Part shown: positions 37,977-49,370 of the stretch, piece by piece | How the letters are laid out: every line of letters begins with the position of its first letter | How positions within the stretch are numbered: position 1 is the stretch's first letter | Assembly: GCA_019918135.1 (NCBI GenBank) | Contig: WBZZ01005256.1 | Location: 1-58,704 of the forward strand | Length of the DNA stretch: 58,704 bases | Direction: 5' to 3' | DNA from: Paulinella micropora | Lineage: Eukaryota > Cercozoa > Imbricatea > Euglyphida > Paulinellidae | Position numbers and translations under genes: made by a program | Notes under the pieces: model-generated | Seen by the model: the letters and a program-made list of their open reading frames with translations, nothing else | Databases searched by the model: none | Told to the model about the DNA's origin: nothing

Positions 37977-38950
37977 TACTCGCTCGGAGGCATACCCCCA
38001 TCCAACCCCTCACCATCCACTCTCACTAGTGATCAACGCCTCAACCCCTCGTCTACAACCCCTCCCAACCGACCCCCTCCACAGCACGAGAGTCTCGTGC
38101 GAGAAACTTCCTCGCAACCCTCTAAGAAAGAGAAACAGACGAAACCGAAACCGACACCTCAATCTCTCCTCCAAACGAAAGAGACACACAAGCACAAGAC
38201 ACCACAGACAATCACCCCCACCAAACAAACACCCAGTCCCAAACGAAACACAATCCAATGTGTAGGGAAAAACTCAAAGGGGAAGCGGTGTGGTGAAAGT
38301 GGGAGCATGGGTAAGGCAGGCAGTATGAGCAAGAGGTTGCAGTATGCCAGTCTGTGTGGGTATCACTATAAGCAGGACCCATAATTCCCATAACTCGATC
38401 TGCAACAACCCCCATCATGCCGCCCATCCCCCACCAACGAGTACCCAAGTGAAGAGATGATGAAAAGATTGAAGAGAGAGAGGGAGAGGAAGGGGCGAGA
38501 GCACAGCAACTTTCGCAAAAAGACTCTGCAATACCCGGACAAAAAGACAAGGTAATTCCCGCTGAAAAACCCGAGTCAGTCATCAAACCGGAAAACCCGC
38601 GAGAAGAAAAATTAATGGCTGACTGTGCTGATATGCCAGATTTTCAAGCGCGGGCCGGGGAGGTTAAGGCAGAGATTGAAGCTGCAATCATAGTGTCTGT
38701 GCGACAGGGGACAAGAGCTGAAGGTAAGGCATGGCCCCTATCGCAACCCTCAAAAGGTCCGTCCCCGGTAGATAGAGTAGACGAGGATAGACAGGAGACA
38801 CAAACAACACCCACTCCACAGCACAACTTGCACAACTCCACGCGTCAACAAAGCACAACTACGGAGGGGAGCAGTAAAAAGAGGGGACACAGTGGCAAAG
38901 TGATTAGCTTTGAGGATATACGAGTCACTGCAGACGTGCATCATGGATGA
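37977..38950 (+). pseudogene. Element G linker and C-x-G-C zinc module
   Basis: Resumes G after the D insertion. Frame 38097-38384 has CVGKNSKGKRC then YASLCGYHYKQDP, the C-x-G-x7-C ... C-x2-H module. The frame breaks after QDP. Frame 38615-38950 (MADCADMPDFQARAG) is the linker toward the protease and is proline/threonine-rich near its end. Position and ligands agree with B, C and F. Confidence 0.7.
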
Positions 38951-40289
38951 GGAGACAGGTGATGTAGTGAAGATGAAGAGAGATAATGGAGTGAGGGTAG
39001 CTGAGACAGACAACCTACTGACAGACATGTTCTGGGCGATAAATGACCTCCTTTTGTCGCATGCTGCGGGTACTACACCCATAGCAAGAGAGTCAGTGAG
39101 AGAAGCACGATTGAAAGCTGCATCAGAAGAGTCATTGAAGAAAGAAAGAGCGATTTGGGATTGTCAGATGAGACACAGTGAAGGACACCCGAGACCCCAT
39201 AAGACGGAATTACAGCGTTTGTTGTTTGTGATGTCGAATGGATTGAAAGGCCTAACTGTGAAAGATGGGTTATGTTACGAACCGAACGGCAAGTACAGTG
39301 AGTTCTACACAGAAGTGCTATGCGTAATGGATTACGGTATTATAGACCTAGCATGCAACCACAAAAACGCTTTTACAGAGCAGTTAGTGGAATCTATGCC
39401 TCACTTAGCCCAGATTCACAACGATGTAGTGGCAGAGGGATCTTTGAGTGCGTATTTACGCAAGCTACACTCAAAAGACGGACACTTATTCTTTACACCA
39501 AAGACAGCAGCTAGGAAGAAGGTAGCATTTGATGCGAAGAGAAGGGAAATAGACGGAGCGTCAGAAGAAGATGAAGACCCCGGAAACACAGAGGACTCTA
39601 TGGATTCTGAACAGATTAGAATAGAGAGATCACTTCTAATTCCATACAGAGATTACAAAGAGGCAAGGGAAGAATACGATTGGATGTACGAGGAGCGATA
39701 CAACGAAGAGAGAGCTGAGAACGAAGAGAAGGAAAGAAAGGAAAGAGAGACGAGCAAGAAAGAGAAAGAGAAAGAAAACGAGAACACGGAAGATATCGAG
39801 CACAACCTGATGGTAGCAGAAGGTAAAGGAAAAAGCAAAAAGGAGAGGATGATAGTGCAGGACAGTGGATCGTCACGAGCTTGCACGACGGCTATATTAG
39901 GCAACCTTTCTGATATTGCCCCAGTCAGTCTGATCACTGGAAACGGAGAGAGTGTAGAGAACCAGAAGGGAGAAGCAAGATTGACCCGTGTAGATGGGAC
40001 AGGAAAACCCGTGATGGTAAAGAAAGAAATGTTGTACGACCCAAGGGTGCCTGTGAACATAGTTTCAACCGGCAGCATGGATCACTTTTACCACAGGTCT
40101 GTTATTCACCAGAACGGACAGTTGCTTATTCTAAAGCACCCCATAAGAGTGAAAGAGAGTGACGTGATTGTCAGGGGGAGGATGACGCCGGGAATGCTAT
40201 ACCGGTGGGACACGGAATATGACGAACCTCTTGACATAAACAAACGATTTGAGCCCAAGATCAAGGTAAAGAAATCAAAGGCGGGGTAA
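38910..40289 (+). CDS. Element G pre-protease region and protease
   Basis: A 459-residue open frame. The first 60 residues (EETGDVVKMKRDNG, NLLTDMFWAINDLLLSHA) match the pre-protease helix of B and F. The middle contains a long charged, possibly coiled-coil, stretch (about residues 240-300). The aspartic protease active site is MIVQDSGSSRACTT, with D encoded at 39861-39863. LITGNGESVENQKGEARLTRV and HRSVIHQNGQLLILKHPIRV follow. The protease would cut the polyprotein. This is the most complete protease of the B/C/F/G group. Confidence 0.85.
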   Translation: MRIYESLQTCIMDEETGDVVKMKRDNGVRVAETDNLLTDMFWAINDLLLSHAAGTTPIARESVREARLKAASEESLKKERAIWDCQMRHSEGHPRPHKTELQRLLFVMSNGLKGLTVKDGLCYEPNGKYSEFYTEVLCVMDYGIIDLACNHKNAFTEQLVESMPHLAQIHNDVVAEGSLSAYLRKLHSKDGHLFFTPKTAARKKVAFDAKRREIDGASEEDEDPGNTEDSMDSEQIRIERSLLIPYRDYKEAREEYDWMYEERYNEERAENEEKERKERETSKKEKEKENENTEDIEHNLMVAEGKGKSKKERMIVQDSGSSRACTTAILGNLSDIAPVSLITGNGESVENQKGEARLTRVDGTGKPVMVKKEMLYDPRVPVNIVSTGSMDHFYHRSVIHQNGQLLILKHPIRVKESDVIVRGRMTPGMLYRWDTEYDEPLDINKRFEPKIKVKKSKAG

Positions 40290-40428
40290 ATGGGGAGGGA
40301 ACCCCCAAGGAGAGAGAATAAGAAAGAAGTAGCAAAAGTTTGTGAGAATAGAGAGAGTAAGGGATGTGTGTTATATGCTATGTATCCAGAGAAGAGTGCA
40401 AATAAGAAGCCTGTAGACATTTACGTCA

Positions 40429-40809
40429 TTGCATCAGTGCAGCGGGCATAAGGCTATAAAGAAGACCTATGCATTAGGCAAGGCATTGGGCCGCAAAGTT
40501 GTCGGCAATGAGGATTTAGTTAGATGTTGTGAAGCTTGTATGATGGGTAAGGCTAAAGAATTGCCCAGATTTAAGAAAAATAGGATTAGGAGAGCTAGTT
40601 ATGGGAGTGACATTTTGCACGTAGATACAGCCGGACCATGGGCAGTAATGTCCATCAATGGCAAGTACTACAAGTTTTGTGTTACAGACGATTATTCTGG
40701 TTATATCTTAGACTTTTACTTAAGACACAAGAACGAGTTTGTAGAGCGTCTTAAGCAAGCAGTAGCGTGGTTTGAACCACACTCTAGGAAGGTCAAACTT
40801 GTCACGTGA
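40429..40809 (+). pseudogene. Element G integrase, zinc and first catalytic part
   Basis: HQCSGHKAIKKTYALGKALG and CCEACMMGKAKELPRF give the HHCC-type zinc region. The first aspartate is in LHVDTAGPW. YILDFYLRHKNEFVERL is the family signature. A frameshift after KVKLVT moves the second aspartate (SRDNEFIAPVE) to the next frame. Confidence 0.8.
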
Positions 40810-41250
40810 CAACGAATTTATCGCCCCCGTGGAAGTAATCGAATGGTGGAAGCTATTACAATTTATTTGGAAAGTTTCAGCACCAGGAGACAAAGACGGA
40901 AATCCGATAGCTGAAAAAGTTAATGGCATAACTGCAGGGCCAGCTAGGGCTATGCGTTATGAAGCTAACTTTCCACTTAAGTTTTGGGCAGAAATGGAAC
41001 ACACCGCTACCACACTACACAACATATTGCCAGCTACAACGGACCACGTCAAGGGATTTCACTCTTTGAGCAGTGTTTGGGTTACAAACCGGCCATTCGA
41101 CAACTGAAACCAATAGGATGTATGGGAGTAATGTATGTCGGCAAGCAAGTAGGCAAAGGAAACTATATGGGAAAACGTGTGATGCTCTTGGGATACGATG
41201 TGTTCAAAGAGCTTTACAGGGTTTGGGATGGCGTTTTAACCCCCATGTAG
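40772..41250 (+). pseudogene. Element G integrase, C-terminal part
   Basis: Frame 40772-41107 has DNEFIAPVE (second aspartate), GDKDGNPIAEKVNG (glutamate) and GPARAMRYEANFPLKFWAEM. The tail continues in frame 40984-41250 with YKPAIRQLKPIGCMGVMYVG and VMLLGYDVFKELYRVWDG. All three acidic residues are kept, but two frameshifts interrupt the protein. Confidence 0.78.
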
Positions 41251-42096
41251 TTGGAAAAGATGCACACCCACCCAGAGGAGTACAATGGGACGATGAATCT
41301 GAGGGGGAGAGTAGCAATGCAGAACAGCTTGAGCAAGCGGAGACAACCGGAACATAAAGTTCAGGGGGAGTCAGAAGAGCATGAGGAAAAACATGGAGTT
41401 GAGGACGACACTGGTCCAGATTCCGGTCTTCCCATTGACTCCAACGAAAGCCAAGTTGTTGATCAGGACGACGGGGTAACACCCATCGAATTGCTTAGTG
41501 CGCAGGACCCTTCAGCTAGTCACCCAAGCCGGAGATATAGAGAAGGAGAAGCGCCAAACAAGGGCCTCACATGGGAGCAAAGTGACAAAATCACGACAGC
41601 TAACATAGTGAGAGGGAAACGAGAAAGAAAAGAACGGACGATAGCAAAGCCGGAAACACAACCAGTCACAACTAAGAAGGCAGTCAAGGAAGATACCTCA
41701 TTAGAAAATATCAAGGTAGTTGTACCAGCGGTAGCTTTTGGTGAACTATGGGCGAAGGAAGAGTATGGAGACAGTTGGCAAGAAGCTAAACGAACCGGTA
41801 AAGTTTTGAAACCATGCGAGAAAGGTGATAGACTCAAAGTTCGCAAACAGCCCAAGCCAAGTCACTTTGTATCTTTTGATGACGGACTAGTTGAAAAGAT
41901 GTTAGACAGTGAAATCAAGAAGTATAAAGTAGACCCAATCCATCCACCCGGTGAACTAGAAGACGCCGAGTCGTCTGAGGAAAGCATACTGGGAGAGGAT
42001 AGTAGTGAAGTTTTACTCTACCTCACACTACGTGTGCCCAAAAGAGATAGTCGACGAAGGGCTAACAGCAAAGGAGTTGAAAGAAGGCATGGATAA
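41251..42096 (+). pseudogene. Element G linker between integrase and RT
   Basis: Charged linker with GLTWEQSDKITTANIVRGKR, nearly the same as in element F. No catalytic motif. It ends in a frame change near 42005 where the RT begins. Confidence 0.6.
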
Positions 42097-42990
42097 AGAG
42101 ATAGAGGCTCTTAAGTCTTTTAACACCTATACCTGGGTAAGCCCCAAGGAAGCAAAAGAGAAGGGAGTGTCGAAAATAGTAAGATTGACAATGGGTACAT
42201 AAAGTTAAGCTTGAAGATAAAGGACGAAAGTTTGTCAACTCACGATTAGCTTTGAGAGGAGATATGCTAGAACCAGGAGTTAGCTATAATCCAGATCAGC
42301 TATTTGTACCTTGTGCAGCTCATCGATCACTACTTTTCTTAGCTAAGATAGCTGCTTGGCATGGTCACAAGTTGTATGGTATAGACTTCAAAAATGCTTA
42401 CTTGAATGCTAGAATGAACGATCCTGTTTACGCGTACGCCCCAGATGGTTTAGACAGGGAAGGTCATGATGGCATGATATTAAGGATAGATGGAGCTCTG
42501 TATGGAGCCCCACAAGCCGGCAGACGTTGGTATGAAATCTTGGCCCCGAAGTTAGAAGAGTTAGGATTTCGATTGCTAGACGCAGATCTATGTATGTTCG
42601 TTGAGAAAGACAAGCCCATAAGAGATGCAATCATTGGCATATTTCATGTAGATGATCTAGTCTTTTCGGCGCCTAACGAACGCGCGTATGATAAGTTTGC
42701 AAGCCAACTAGAAAAGTTCTATCCCCTAAAACAATTAGGAGTAGCCAAAGAGTTTAAGGGTATAGAAATAGACCAGGAAGGAGGTCACATTTTACTACAT
42801 CAGACGCGATATCAGAAACAGATTTAGAAAGACGTAGGATATGCAGACGCACGCCCGCTAAGCATGCCTAGCGCAGAACAGGAGCCAGAACCTATGTCGG
42901 AATCTAGTGCACTTAGGAAGCATTCCATTCCTAGCTTAGTTGGAAAGTTACTATTTTTGACTAAGATGACTACACCAGATGCAGAATCAG
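42005..42990 (+). pseudogene. Element G reverse transcriptase (frameshifted)
   Basis: Entry KELKEGMDKEIEALKSFNTY is in frame 42005-42202. A shift near 42197 leads to VHKVKLEDKGRKFVNSRLAL. Then RGDMLEPGVSYN, catalytic GIDFKNAYLNAR, LYGAPQAGRRWYE and IFHVDDLVFSAP follow in frame 42252-42827. A stop after RYQKQI is followed by more RT end sequence to about 42990. Palm residues are intact. Confidence 0.83.
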
Positions 42991-42997
42991 TCAAGAT

Positions 42998-43568
42998 TTG
43001 AATGCAGCTAGCGTTATGCAGACTGTTGACGTCGGAGTGACTTATGCAATGTTGGGACGAATTTTTTGGTACTTAGTGAATTCATTTCGCGGTATTGCAT
43101 TTCACGGGCCGAAATCATCGCAAGAGGCAAGGACATATCCCGGAATTACTCTATGGCCTGATGCGGCGCATAAAGTATGCAAAAAGAAGGGAAAGTCTCG
43201 TACAGGGTATATAGTTCTATGGGGAGGTGACCCAATTGCATGGTTATCGAAACGACAATCACGGATTGCATTAAGCTCGAATGATGCGGAAATCTTCGCA
43301 GCAGTAGAATGTATTCGTGAAGGGTTAGCAGTTAGACATATAGCGGAGTTAGGAGTAGCACAGAAAAGCCCATTAGAATTATTTGAGGACAACGCACAAA
43401 CTATTTTAGCAACAGAGAGAGGAATGTCAGGGTCACGCACTAAACATCTACCACTTGAACTACATTTCATGCATCGCACAACGTGATAAAGAAGTAAGGT
43501 TTGTAAAAGTAGGAACTAGTAAGAAGCAGATAGCAGATGTATTAAATAAACATGTACCTAAGGACTAA
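42998..43568 (+). pseudogene. Element G RNase H
   Basis: LWPDAAHKVC, SSNDAEIFAAVECIRE and FEDNAQTILATERG carry the active-site acids, as in F. The frame stops at HFMHRTT but continues one base shifted as DKEVRFVKVGTSKKQIADV and LNKHVPKD to about 43568. So the domain is complete apart from one frameshift. Confidence 0.83.
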
Positions 43569-44443
43569 TTCGAGTACTTGGTTAGTAAATTCATGATCAC
43601 TCTTAAACCATAAACCTTCTTAACGGAAATTCGCAAATTTCCGCTGAGTTCACTCATGATGTTCTTTTGTGTGAGTGTGGTCTTTTCTTTGCAGGCGATG
43701 TCTCTATATAGGTATTCGTTTGAGGCGAGGCGAATGATCCCGTGGATTTCAATTCGAGCGTAAACGAGGCGCGTGACATGACGTCACCATCGATCGTATG
43801 CGGCAAGAGCGGGACGTGATGGAAGTCGGAAGACGATGGAGGAGTCGGACAAGGAAGTTGGGCAACGACAACAACGACTTCATCGGCGAGTCAAGTCGAA
43901 TCGCGAATTACCATCGTTATATTACTAGCTATCAGAGGGCTTAATGAGTTAATAGTTGTTGTTACGATTTACACGCGAAAGGCAATTTTATATTGCTATT
44001 ACGTAATAAGTAGGGATTATTACTTTATTTGTAAGTACGAGTATTGACATTTTCGAATGAGCCATTTTACGTCAATTTAATCGACCAGATTTGGATCGAG
44101 ATGCTTTTACGGCGCAGAATTGATGATTCGTGTGGATCTACGATTTTGACTCTTTACGTTTTGAGTCGCGTTAGTATAGTACGTATTGTTATTAAGCTCA
44201 CCAGGTCTAACAGGGTTATTGTGAAGTTATATCACAGGACAATTGACATTGAATTAAGGGTGCGTTGGACAGGTACTTCGAGTACTGTTTAAGTCGTAAT
44301 TATGATTGATATCTATGTGCGGTAACATTTTACTAAGTCATAATTAGGAGTAACAGTAATGGGTAATCCAATTCAATTGTGCACGTTACGTTTTACCACT
44401 GTGCACCGGACCATATTATTGAGCGTCAGTTACTGCTAGTCAC
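43569..44443 (+). other. Element G 3' region and probable 5' part of its 3' LTR
   Basis: No coding frame. The 3' LTR starts somewhere here, but its left end cannot be fixed because the 5' LTR copy is truncated and I find no clear GGGGGAG tract. AT-rich toward the right. Confidence 0.45.
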
Positions 44444-44600
44444 GCACTTAGACTAGTTAGCTCTCTTGCAGTTCAGTTCTGCTTTTATGTCTTCGGATTA
44501 AAGTGGCTGTGAGCAACCTGGCTTTAAACGAAGTCTCCCGGCAAACCGCAAGTGAAGGTAGGGCAAGGTCCGTGAGTGACCGGTTTATACCTAATCATCG
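44444..44600 (+). repeat. 3' LTR of element G (shared portion)
   Basis: Matches 21212-21375 and ends ATCATCG. Boundaries on the left reflect only the surviving 5' copy. Confidence 0.75.
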
Positions 44601-46177
44601 AGTGAGACATGATTACACTAAAAAAACTGTAGGAGCAAGGTCCAGGAAAAAATGTACAGGCATGTATAGGTCAGACAGGTGAAGTTGTGAAAACCCACTT
44701 TTTGGTTTGTAGCTTCTAGGCAAAATGAACAAAAATCCTTTGGTGGAGCTTTACTTTATGGTTGTGAAAGACGATTCCAATACTTAAAATTCTTAAAACT
44801 GATGAATACTAAGATGTATATGTCCCCAAAACCAGAAAAATGCTGGTTTTGTGATTTTGAGTTTTTGCCTTCCACAGACATTTACAAATAACACAAAGTT
44901 GGAGAAATACGTTTAATGATAGTATAAAACGATTCACCTATTCATATGTGCAAGAAATAACACTCAAGCTACAAAATTTGAGATTTTCGTGTTTCGACAA
45001 AAAAGTTAGGTGATTTTCTCCTAGCTGGTTTGTAGCCTACAAGTAAAAGTATCAAGAAATATTTTGTACAAGTAATCAAAAACACTCAAGGTTACTATGT
45101 ATATACTTGGATAGCTTTAACATGCTTTGTAAAAGAAAGCTGATGCACTCAGGGAACCCTTTCCTCTGGCATCTTTTCCTAGACCGGCCGCCCCCGACAC
45201 CCACCACAAAAAACGATCGAGTTCTCTGGATTTTTTTCTAAAAAATGGTGAAAAAGCTACAAAAATGGGGCTCCCTCTGTATAAAAGACATTTATTGCTT
45301 TCAACAAAATCCTTGTCAATTATCAAAGATCAACACCTATATTACCGTCGACCGCAAAAAAAAAATACACTTGTCCCTTTTTTCCCCTTAATATTTTTCA
45401 TTTCCGGACCATTTTGCCGTTAACACTTAAATTTGAATTCAAATTCAAAAGTAATTTTTTTCTTCCAAATTCAACATTTCAGCTTTCCAATAAAAAAACA
45501 GAACAAAAAAATGTTAAAAACTCGTTACGTAAAAAGTGCCCCCGTTTTACCAACGCTTAAAATGCTAAAAAAAACATATGAAGTCACGTAATTATAAGAC
45601 TGGTGTAATTATGACTGGTAAGTGATGTATTAAATCCTTTCAGTTAACATTAGCATTATTGATTGTCCAGCCCTATTGACAAATCAACTGTCCAAGTAAC
45701 GGTGAGTGAAACTGAAATAGCTATGACTAACGGTGGATAGTAACTGCGTGCCTTTACATCTAGTAATTGTTAATGCTTTGTCGTACATTTTGTCACGGTC
45801 TGTCGTCACAACTTGAGTTTGAAGCGAAGTTAGGTTCTGCAAGGTTTGTTGTCCATTCAATTGGTACGTTCACGCATTTGAATCATATTTGACTTTGATA
45901 TGCATTGTTCATGTATCTGGACAGCCTATCGCCAGGGGCGATCAATTTCAGGAGAGTATGGATTTCTGATATGGCTTGAATCAGTGTTTCTTCTGGTCAG
46001 ACATAACAAAATTTTCGCTGTTATTAAGTAGTAATTTTGTTTATCTGAGTACAGTGTGAGACTTGTGTGCATACGGTGTGTTGGGTAGTGTTGCACTTGG
46101 GATGGGGATAGTTTTGCTCTTTATTCTCCTCATGCGTCGGGCTGCGTCTTTGCTGAGATGTCCTAGGCCCTAATTAA
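44601..46177. other. AT-rich spacer without genes
   Basis: About 1.6 kb with only very short frames. There are A/T runs and a 16-bp AT-rich palindrome near 45430. I see no RNA gene or element end except the polypurine tract at its right border. It could be internal 3' sequence of a further plus-strand element. Confidence 0.5.
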
Positions 46178-46276
46178 GGGGGAGCATTGGACAAATTAAT
46201 TATTTAGATCCTAGTCGACTACAGCATAACCGTATAGTCACGGTCACGGTAGCCTCCGCTTCACTCTCCTAAGTAC
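46178..46276 (+). mobile_element. Orphan polypurine tract and LTR start
   Basis: GGGGGAG (46178-46184) followed by CATTGGACAAATT has the same arrangement as polypurine tract plus LTR start elsewhere in the window, but on the plus strand. It is broken off at 46277 by element H. It probably marks the 3' end of another copia copy. Confidence 0.45.
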
Positions 46277-46602
46277 CTGAAGAAGTTGAACAGTATTTGC
46301 AATATTAGAAGCAGGTTTAACGTCTCCCAGGCGTCCCCGGTTGAATCAATAACCAGCTCCAAACGTCCTTTAATAGGAAAATCAATCAACACAGACAAAA
46401 GCCCGCCAAACGAACGAAACGGCTCATGCAGGTCTCTGAGTCAAAATTTCAGGTGTCCAAACGTGACATATTGGCATTTGCTCCACCACTGCCACCCACA
46501 CCAGTAATTACTACTTTTTCCACACTATGAACTATAACTGATATTATTAACTAACGTATTTACCGGTTGCATTAATCCCATCACCCTGACTCACTTCCTA
46601 AG
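46277..46602 (-). repeat. 3' LTR of element H
   Basis: 326 bp. Coding-strand ends CTTAGGAAG and CTTCTTCAG form an imperfect inverted repeat with C...G termini. The first 175 or so plus-strand bases match 55273-55451. Confidence 0.85.
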
Positions 46603-46609
46603 CTCCCCC
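46603..46609 (-). other. Polypurine tract of element H
   Basis: Coding strand AGGGGGAG precedes the 3' LTR. Confidence 0.65.
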
Positions 46610-46666
46610 TTGATGGCATTAATACCAACGACTTACATACAAGTCTTCGTTCAAAAATCTTACCGA

Positions 46667-47449
46667 TCACGGTTGTGAAATCCTTCCTGTCATCTTCGCG
46701 TACTTCGGTCCCCGCTGCCGCTTGGTATTGGCATCGCCGTAGTTGTCGGCGGAACCGATCTTCTCCAACAACGCCTTTCCCGCCAAGATCATCGCGTTGA
46801 CGTATGCATAGCGTCGGTCGATATGATCTAATTTCTGGCGATAAATGTTGGTGGTAGCCAGATCAATGGCCCCCTTGTTGTCTTCGTATACCACGGGTGG
46901 CTTACCCCATCCCTGCTTGGACATGTCCTTGGCCACTCTTCCCTCGGCGATTCCGTTGACAAAATTCGCGATCTTTTCCTGACCGTGCACACATGCGTCT
47001 AACGCGTAGATTTCCGCTTCACAGGTCGATTCCTCCGGAGGCGCTTCCATTCGCACGTGTCCCTCCGGCATCTTCTCCTCAGGAGGCGGTAAAGTTCCCA
47101 TCGACTCCGCGATCAACGCTGGTTGCTTGGCTAGCAACTTCTCCCGCCGTTCCTTGCTTCGCGGTCCACGTGGCTTAGGTAGTTCCACAGTGATGGTACG
47201 CTTCATGCACACGGGGTTCAACGAACCCCCGAGCATAAAGTGAATCACAGCTAGGCGCGCTCGTCGATCTCCCCAGTCTCCCTTCCAATTCGCATCTGGG
47301 TACGACGTCAAGCGCGTGCTCTCCTTCTGGTAAAAGCAAGCTCCACGCTTTGCAGTTCCTTGAAGATACCGCATTACCTGTTCCGCCTCCTGAAATGGGA
47401 ACTCCTTTGGCTTGGATGTGAAGCGCGCCATCTCCCCCACCGGCCCCAA
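46667..47449 (-). CDS. Element H RNase H
   Basis: YLQGTAKRG leads into TSYPDANWKGDWGDRRA (first aspartate), STCEAEIYALDAC (glutamate) and VYEDNKGAIDLAT (aspartate). A proline/glutamate-rich insert of about 60 residues lies between the first and second motifs. HIDRRYAYVNAMILAGK and NYGDANTKR end the domain. The frame is intact to its stop. Confidence 0.88.
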   Translation of the reverse strand: MGPVGEMARFTSKPKEFPFQEAEQVMRYLQGTAKRGACFYQKESTRLTSYPDANWKGDWGDRRARLAVIHFMLGGSLNPVCMKRTITVELPKPRGPRSKERREKLLAKQPALIAESMGTLPPPEEKMPEGHVRMEAPPEESTCEAEIYALDACVHGQEKIANFVNGIAEGRVAKDMSKQGWGKPPVVYEDNKGAIDLATTNIYRQKLDHIDRRYAYVNAMILAGKALLEKIGSADNYGDANTKRQRGPKYAKMTGRISQP

Positions 47450-47452
47450 CGT

Positions 47453-48019
47453 CTAATGTCGAGTCACTCTGACCCAAATTAGAATTCCGCATATGTGATA
47501 AGGGGAAAACTCTTCCATCACGCTGGGCACTCCCTCCCGACACCCAGGCATCAACCAGGGTGAATCCACCGGTGACAAATCTTTGGTCTTGAGGCGCTCA
47601 CTGGCCTCCCGTATGAACGTCTCCTGGAATAACTTGATGGTTCTTCCCATCTCCGGATGTCGGCCATCCTCGATGTCTATCCCGACCACGCCAGTAGGCA
47701 ATTCGCTTTTTAACACCTTGAAACGACCTTCTCCAGCCGCTTTGAACTCAGCCTTCGCTTCTTCGCTGCTGAATCCCATCATAATGTCATCCACATGAAC
47801 GAATCCTATGTCAGGCTTGACTTGCCCAGCTCGCCACCGGAAGAAGAAACACGGGAAGGCCTTGTGCTGCTCGAATCCCTGCGATACCATAAACGGCACC
47901 AGTACTTGCATCCACCATTTCCTCCCGGCGTCCGGTCTCCCGTAGAGAGCCCGGACCATCGCCCAAACGTAGCCTTCTTCTTCGAAGCCAAAAGGTGGTA
48001 CTAGGTAGGTGGGCTGCAT
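47453..48019 (-). pseudogene. Element H reverse transcriptase, catalytic part
   Basis: VRALYGRPDAGRKWW and IGFVHVDDIMMGF carry the RT motifs, with the aspartate pair. FKVLKSELPTGVVGIDI and SPVDSPWLMPG follow. The first RT half is in frame 48047-48457, separated by about 30 bp and a frameshift or stop near 48046. Confidence 0.85.
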
Positions 48020-48046
48020 CCCTTCTTCCTCAACCTCCGCCTCAAT

Positions 48047-48457
48047 TTAGGCTGTACCCACGTCGAACTTGCCCAGCACCAGATTGTAGAAGGTTACCAG
48101 CATAAAGAAGCCAAGTATCGTCATGGTACATGGAGTTGGGAACGTTCGCTGTCCGTAATGCTCCCCTTGTACCATTGAGTACCCCTTCGCCACCAGCCGG
48201 CTCTTGTACTTCAATACCTTTCCTCCCGATTCCTTGGTTGCGTCTGCGTATCTGCCCCGGCATAAGTATCGTGCCGGTGAAGACTCCTTCTTGCGCCTCC
48301 TGAAGCATCCCTGCGCCCATAGGGTAGCAATATCTTGTGCTCGTGCGTCCTCAAACTTCCCGGACGCTGTAGCCTCCTTTTCCGCCACCGGGCGCGTAAA
48401 GGTAGCCGCCAACGCTCGCTCCCTCACCGCCCACTTGAGAATTTCCGAGTCCAGCAT
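48047..48457 (-). pseudogene. Element H reverse transcriptase, N-terminal part
   Basis: LKYKSRLVAKGYSMVQGEHY is the copia fingers motif and LGKFDVGTA holds the first catalytic aspartate, then the frame stops. The palm continues at 48019. The upstream part (MLDSEILKWAVRERAL) is the usual pre-RT helix. Confidence 0.82.
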
Positions 48458-48550
48458 GCGCTCTACCTCGTTCTCCGTCTCCTCGCCCTCAAAGCGTACA
48501 AAGTGGGCCGGCTGCAGCTTCTTGCCTTTCCGGATGGGCTCACATTCCCT

Positions 48551-49192
48551 TCACCGCCCCCTTTCGCGTCTTCTTTTCCACTCGGGGTCGTAGGTTCGTT
48601 TGGCCCAATTCCATCCCCATTCCTTAGCCGGTACCTCAACACTCATGCCGCGGGTTACCTCGCGCAGTTCTTCCGTGGATTCTTCCGGCTCGGGCGATCT
48701 CAACTTGCCCTCCTCTTCTTTCTCCTCCTTGACCACGATGACGCGATCGTTGTCGTCACCTCCTTCCGGTTTCACGAATAGCTCTTCCATGTCGTCGCTC
48801 ATTTGGTAACCAAGAGCCTCATCTAGCTTAAGTCCGGAAGCCTTCCAAATTTGGAGGATGATTGGCCAGGCAGGCTGATCTTCGTCAAAGTTGATCACGT
48901 CCCGCCATCTCTTGATCTCCCCCTGGACCAGCACTATGTGCGCCGATGTTTCTAGGTCCAGTCCCATCCACGCGGCCGGTATAGAGCGATCCTCCTCCTT
49001 TCGCAAGCCGTGGTACTGTTTGTCCAGTACCACATGGCACAGGCAACCGAAGGTGTGCAGTAGCGATAACCAGTCCACTTCCTTTTCGTAAGGGAACAAT
49101 GTGAACAGTCTAGGCTCCGTACCTCCCGGCGGCGATAAGTTGTGCAACAGTCCCACGTGCAGTAGAGCGTAGCCCAAATACACGTAGGGCAA
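48551..49192 (-). pseudogene. Element H integrase tail and linker
   Basis: FGCLCHVVLDKQYHG and PAAWMGLDLETSAHIVL are integrase C-terminal motifs. An acidic linker rich in Glu/Asp with EVPAKEWGWNW leads to RT. The first 30 residues are likely out of frame. Confidence 0.7.
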
Positions 49193-49370
49193 TTGCGCTC
49201 TTTAGTAGCTTCCGCGCGCCCGCCCAGATATGCTTCTGCGATACCTCGACTAAAGCTTGCTTGTTGGGGTCATTTCGTACTGCATAACGCGGCCGTACTC
49301 CCACGCTCTCGATCAGGTCGTTGAACACTTGCAATCTCTGATAAGCTCCGTCGCCGCGTATCTGCTTCAC
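49110..49370 (-). pseudogene. Element H integrase core, second half
   Basis: KQIRGDGAYQRL carries the second catalytic aspartate and NKQALVEVSQKHIW the glutamate. The first aspartate is in the previous frame (GWFVDTSALL). A frameshift near 49370 separates the halves. Confidence 0.78.

Larger units (their letters stand above)
21212..44600 (+). mobile_element. Copia element G (interrupted by D, which holds F)
   Basis: Plus-strand copia element split by the 15-kb insertion of D and F. Left part: LTR end, primer-binding site, gag, CCHC knuckle, acidic linker. Right part from 37977: C-x-G-x7-C module, protease, integrase, RT, RNase H and a 3' LTR. About 160 bp shared between 21212-21375 and 44444-44600 identifies the LTRs; the 5' copy is truncated on its left. 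Frameshifts and stops occur in gag, integrase and RT. Confidence 0.82.

Noticed and set aside
45430..45445. Perfect AT-rich 16-bp palindrome as an origin or operator
   Set aside because: Expected by chance in such AT-rich sequence and without supporting context.
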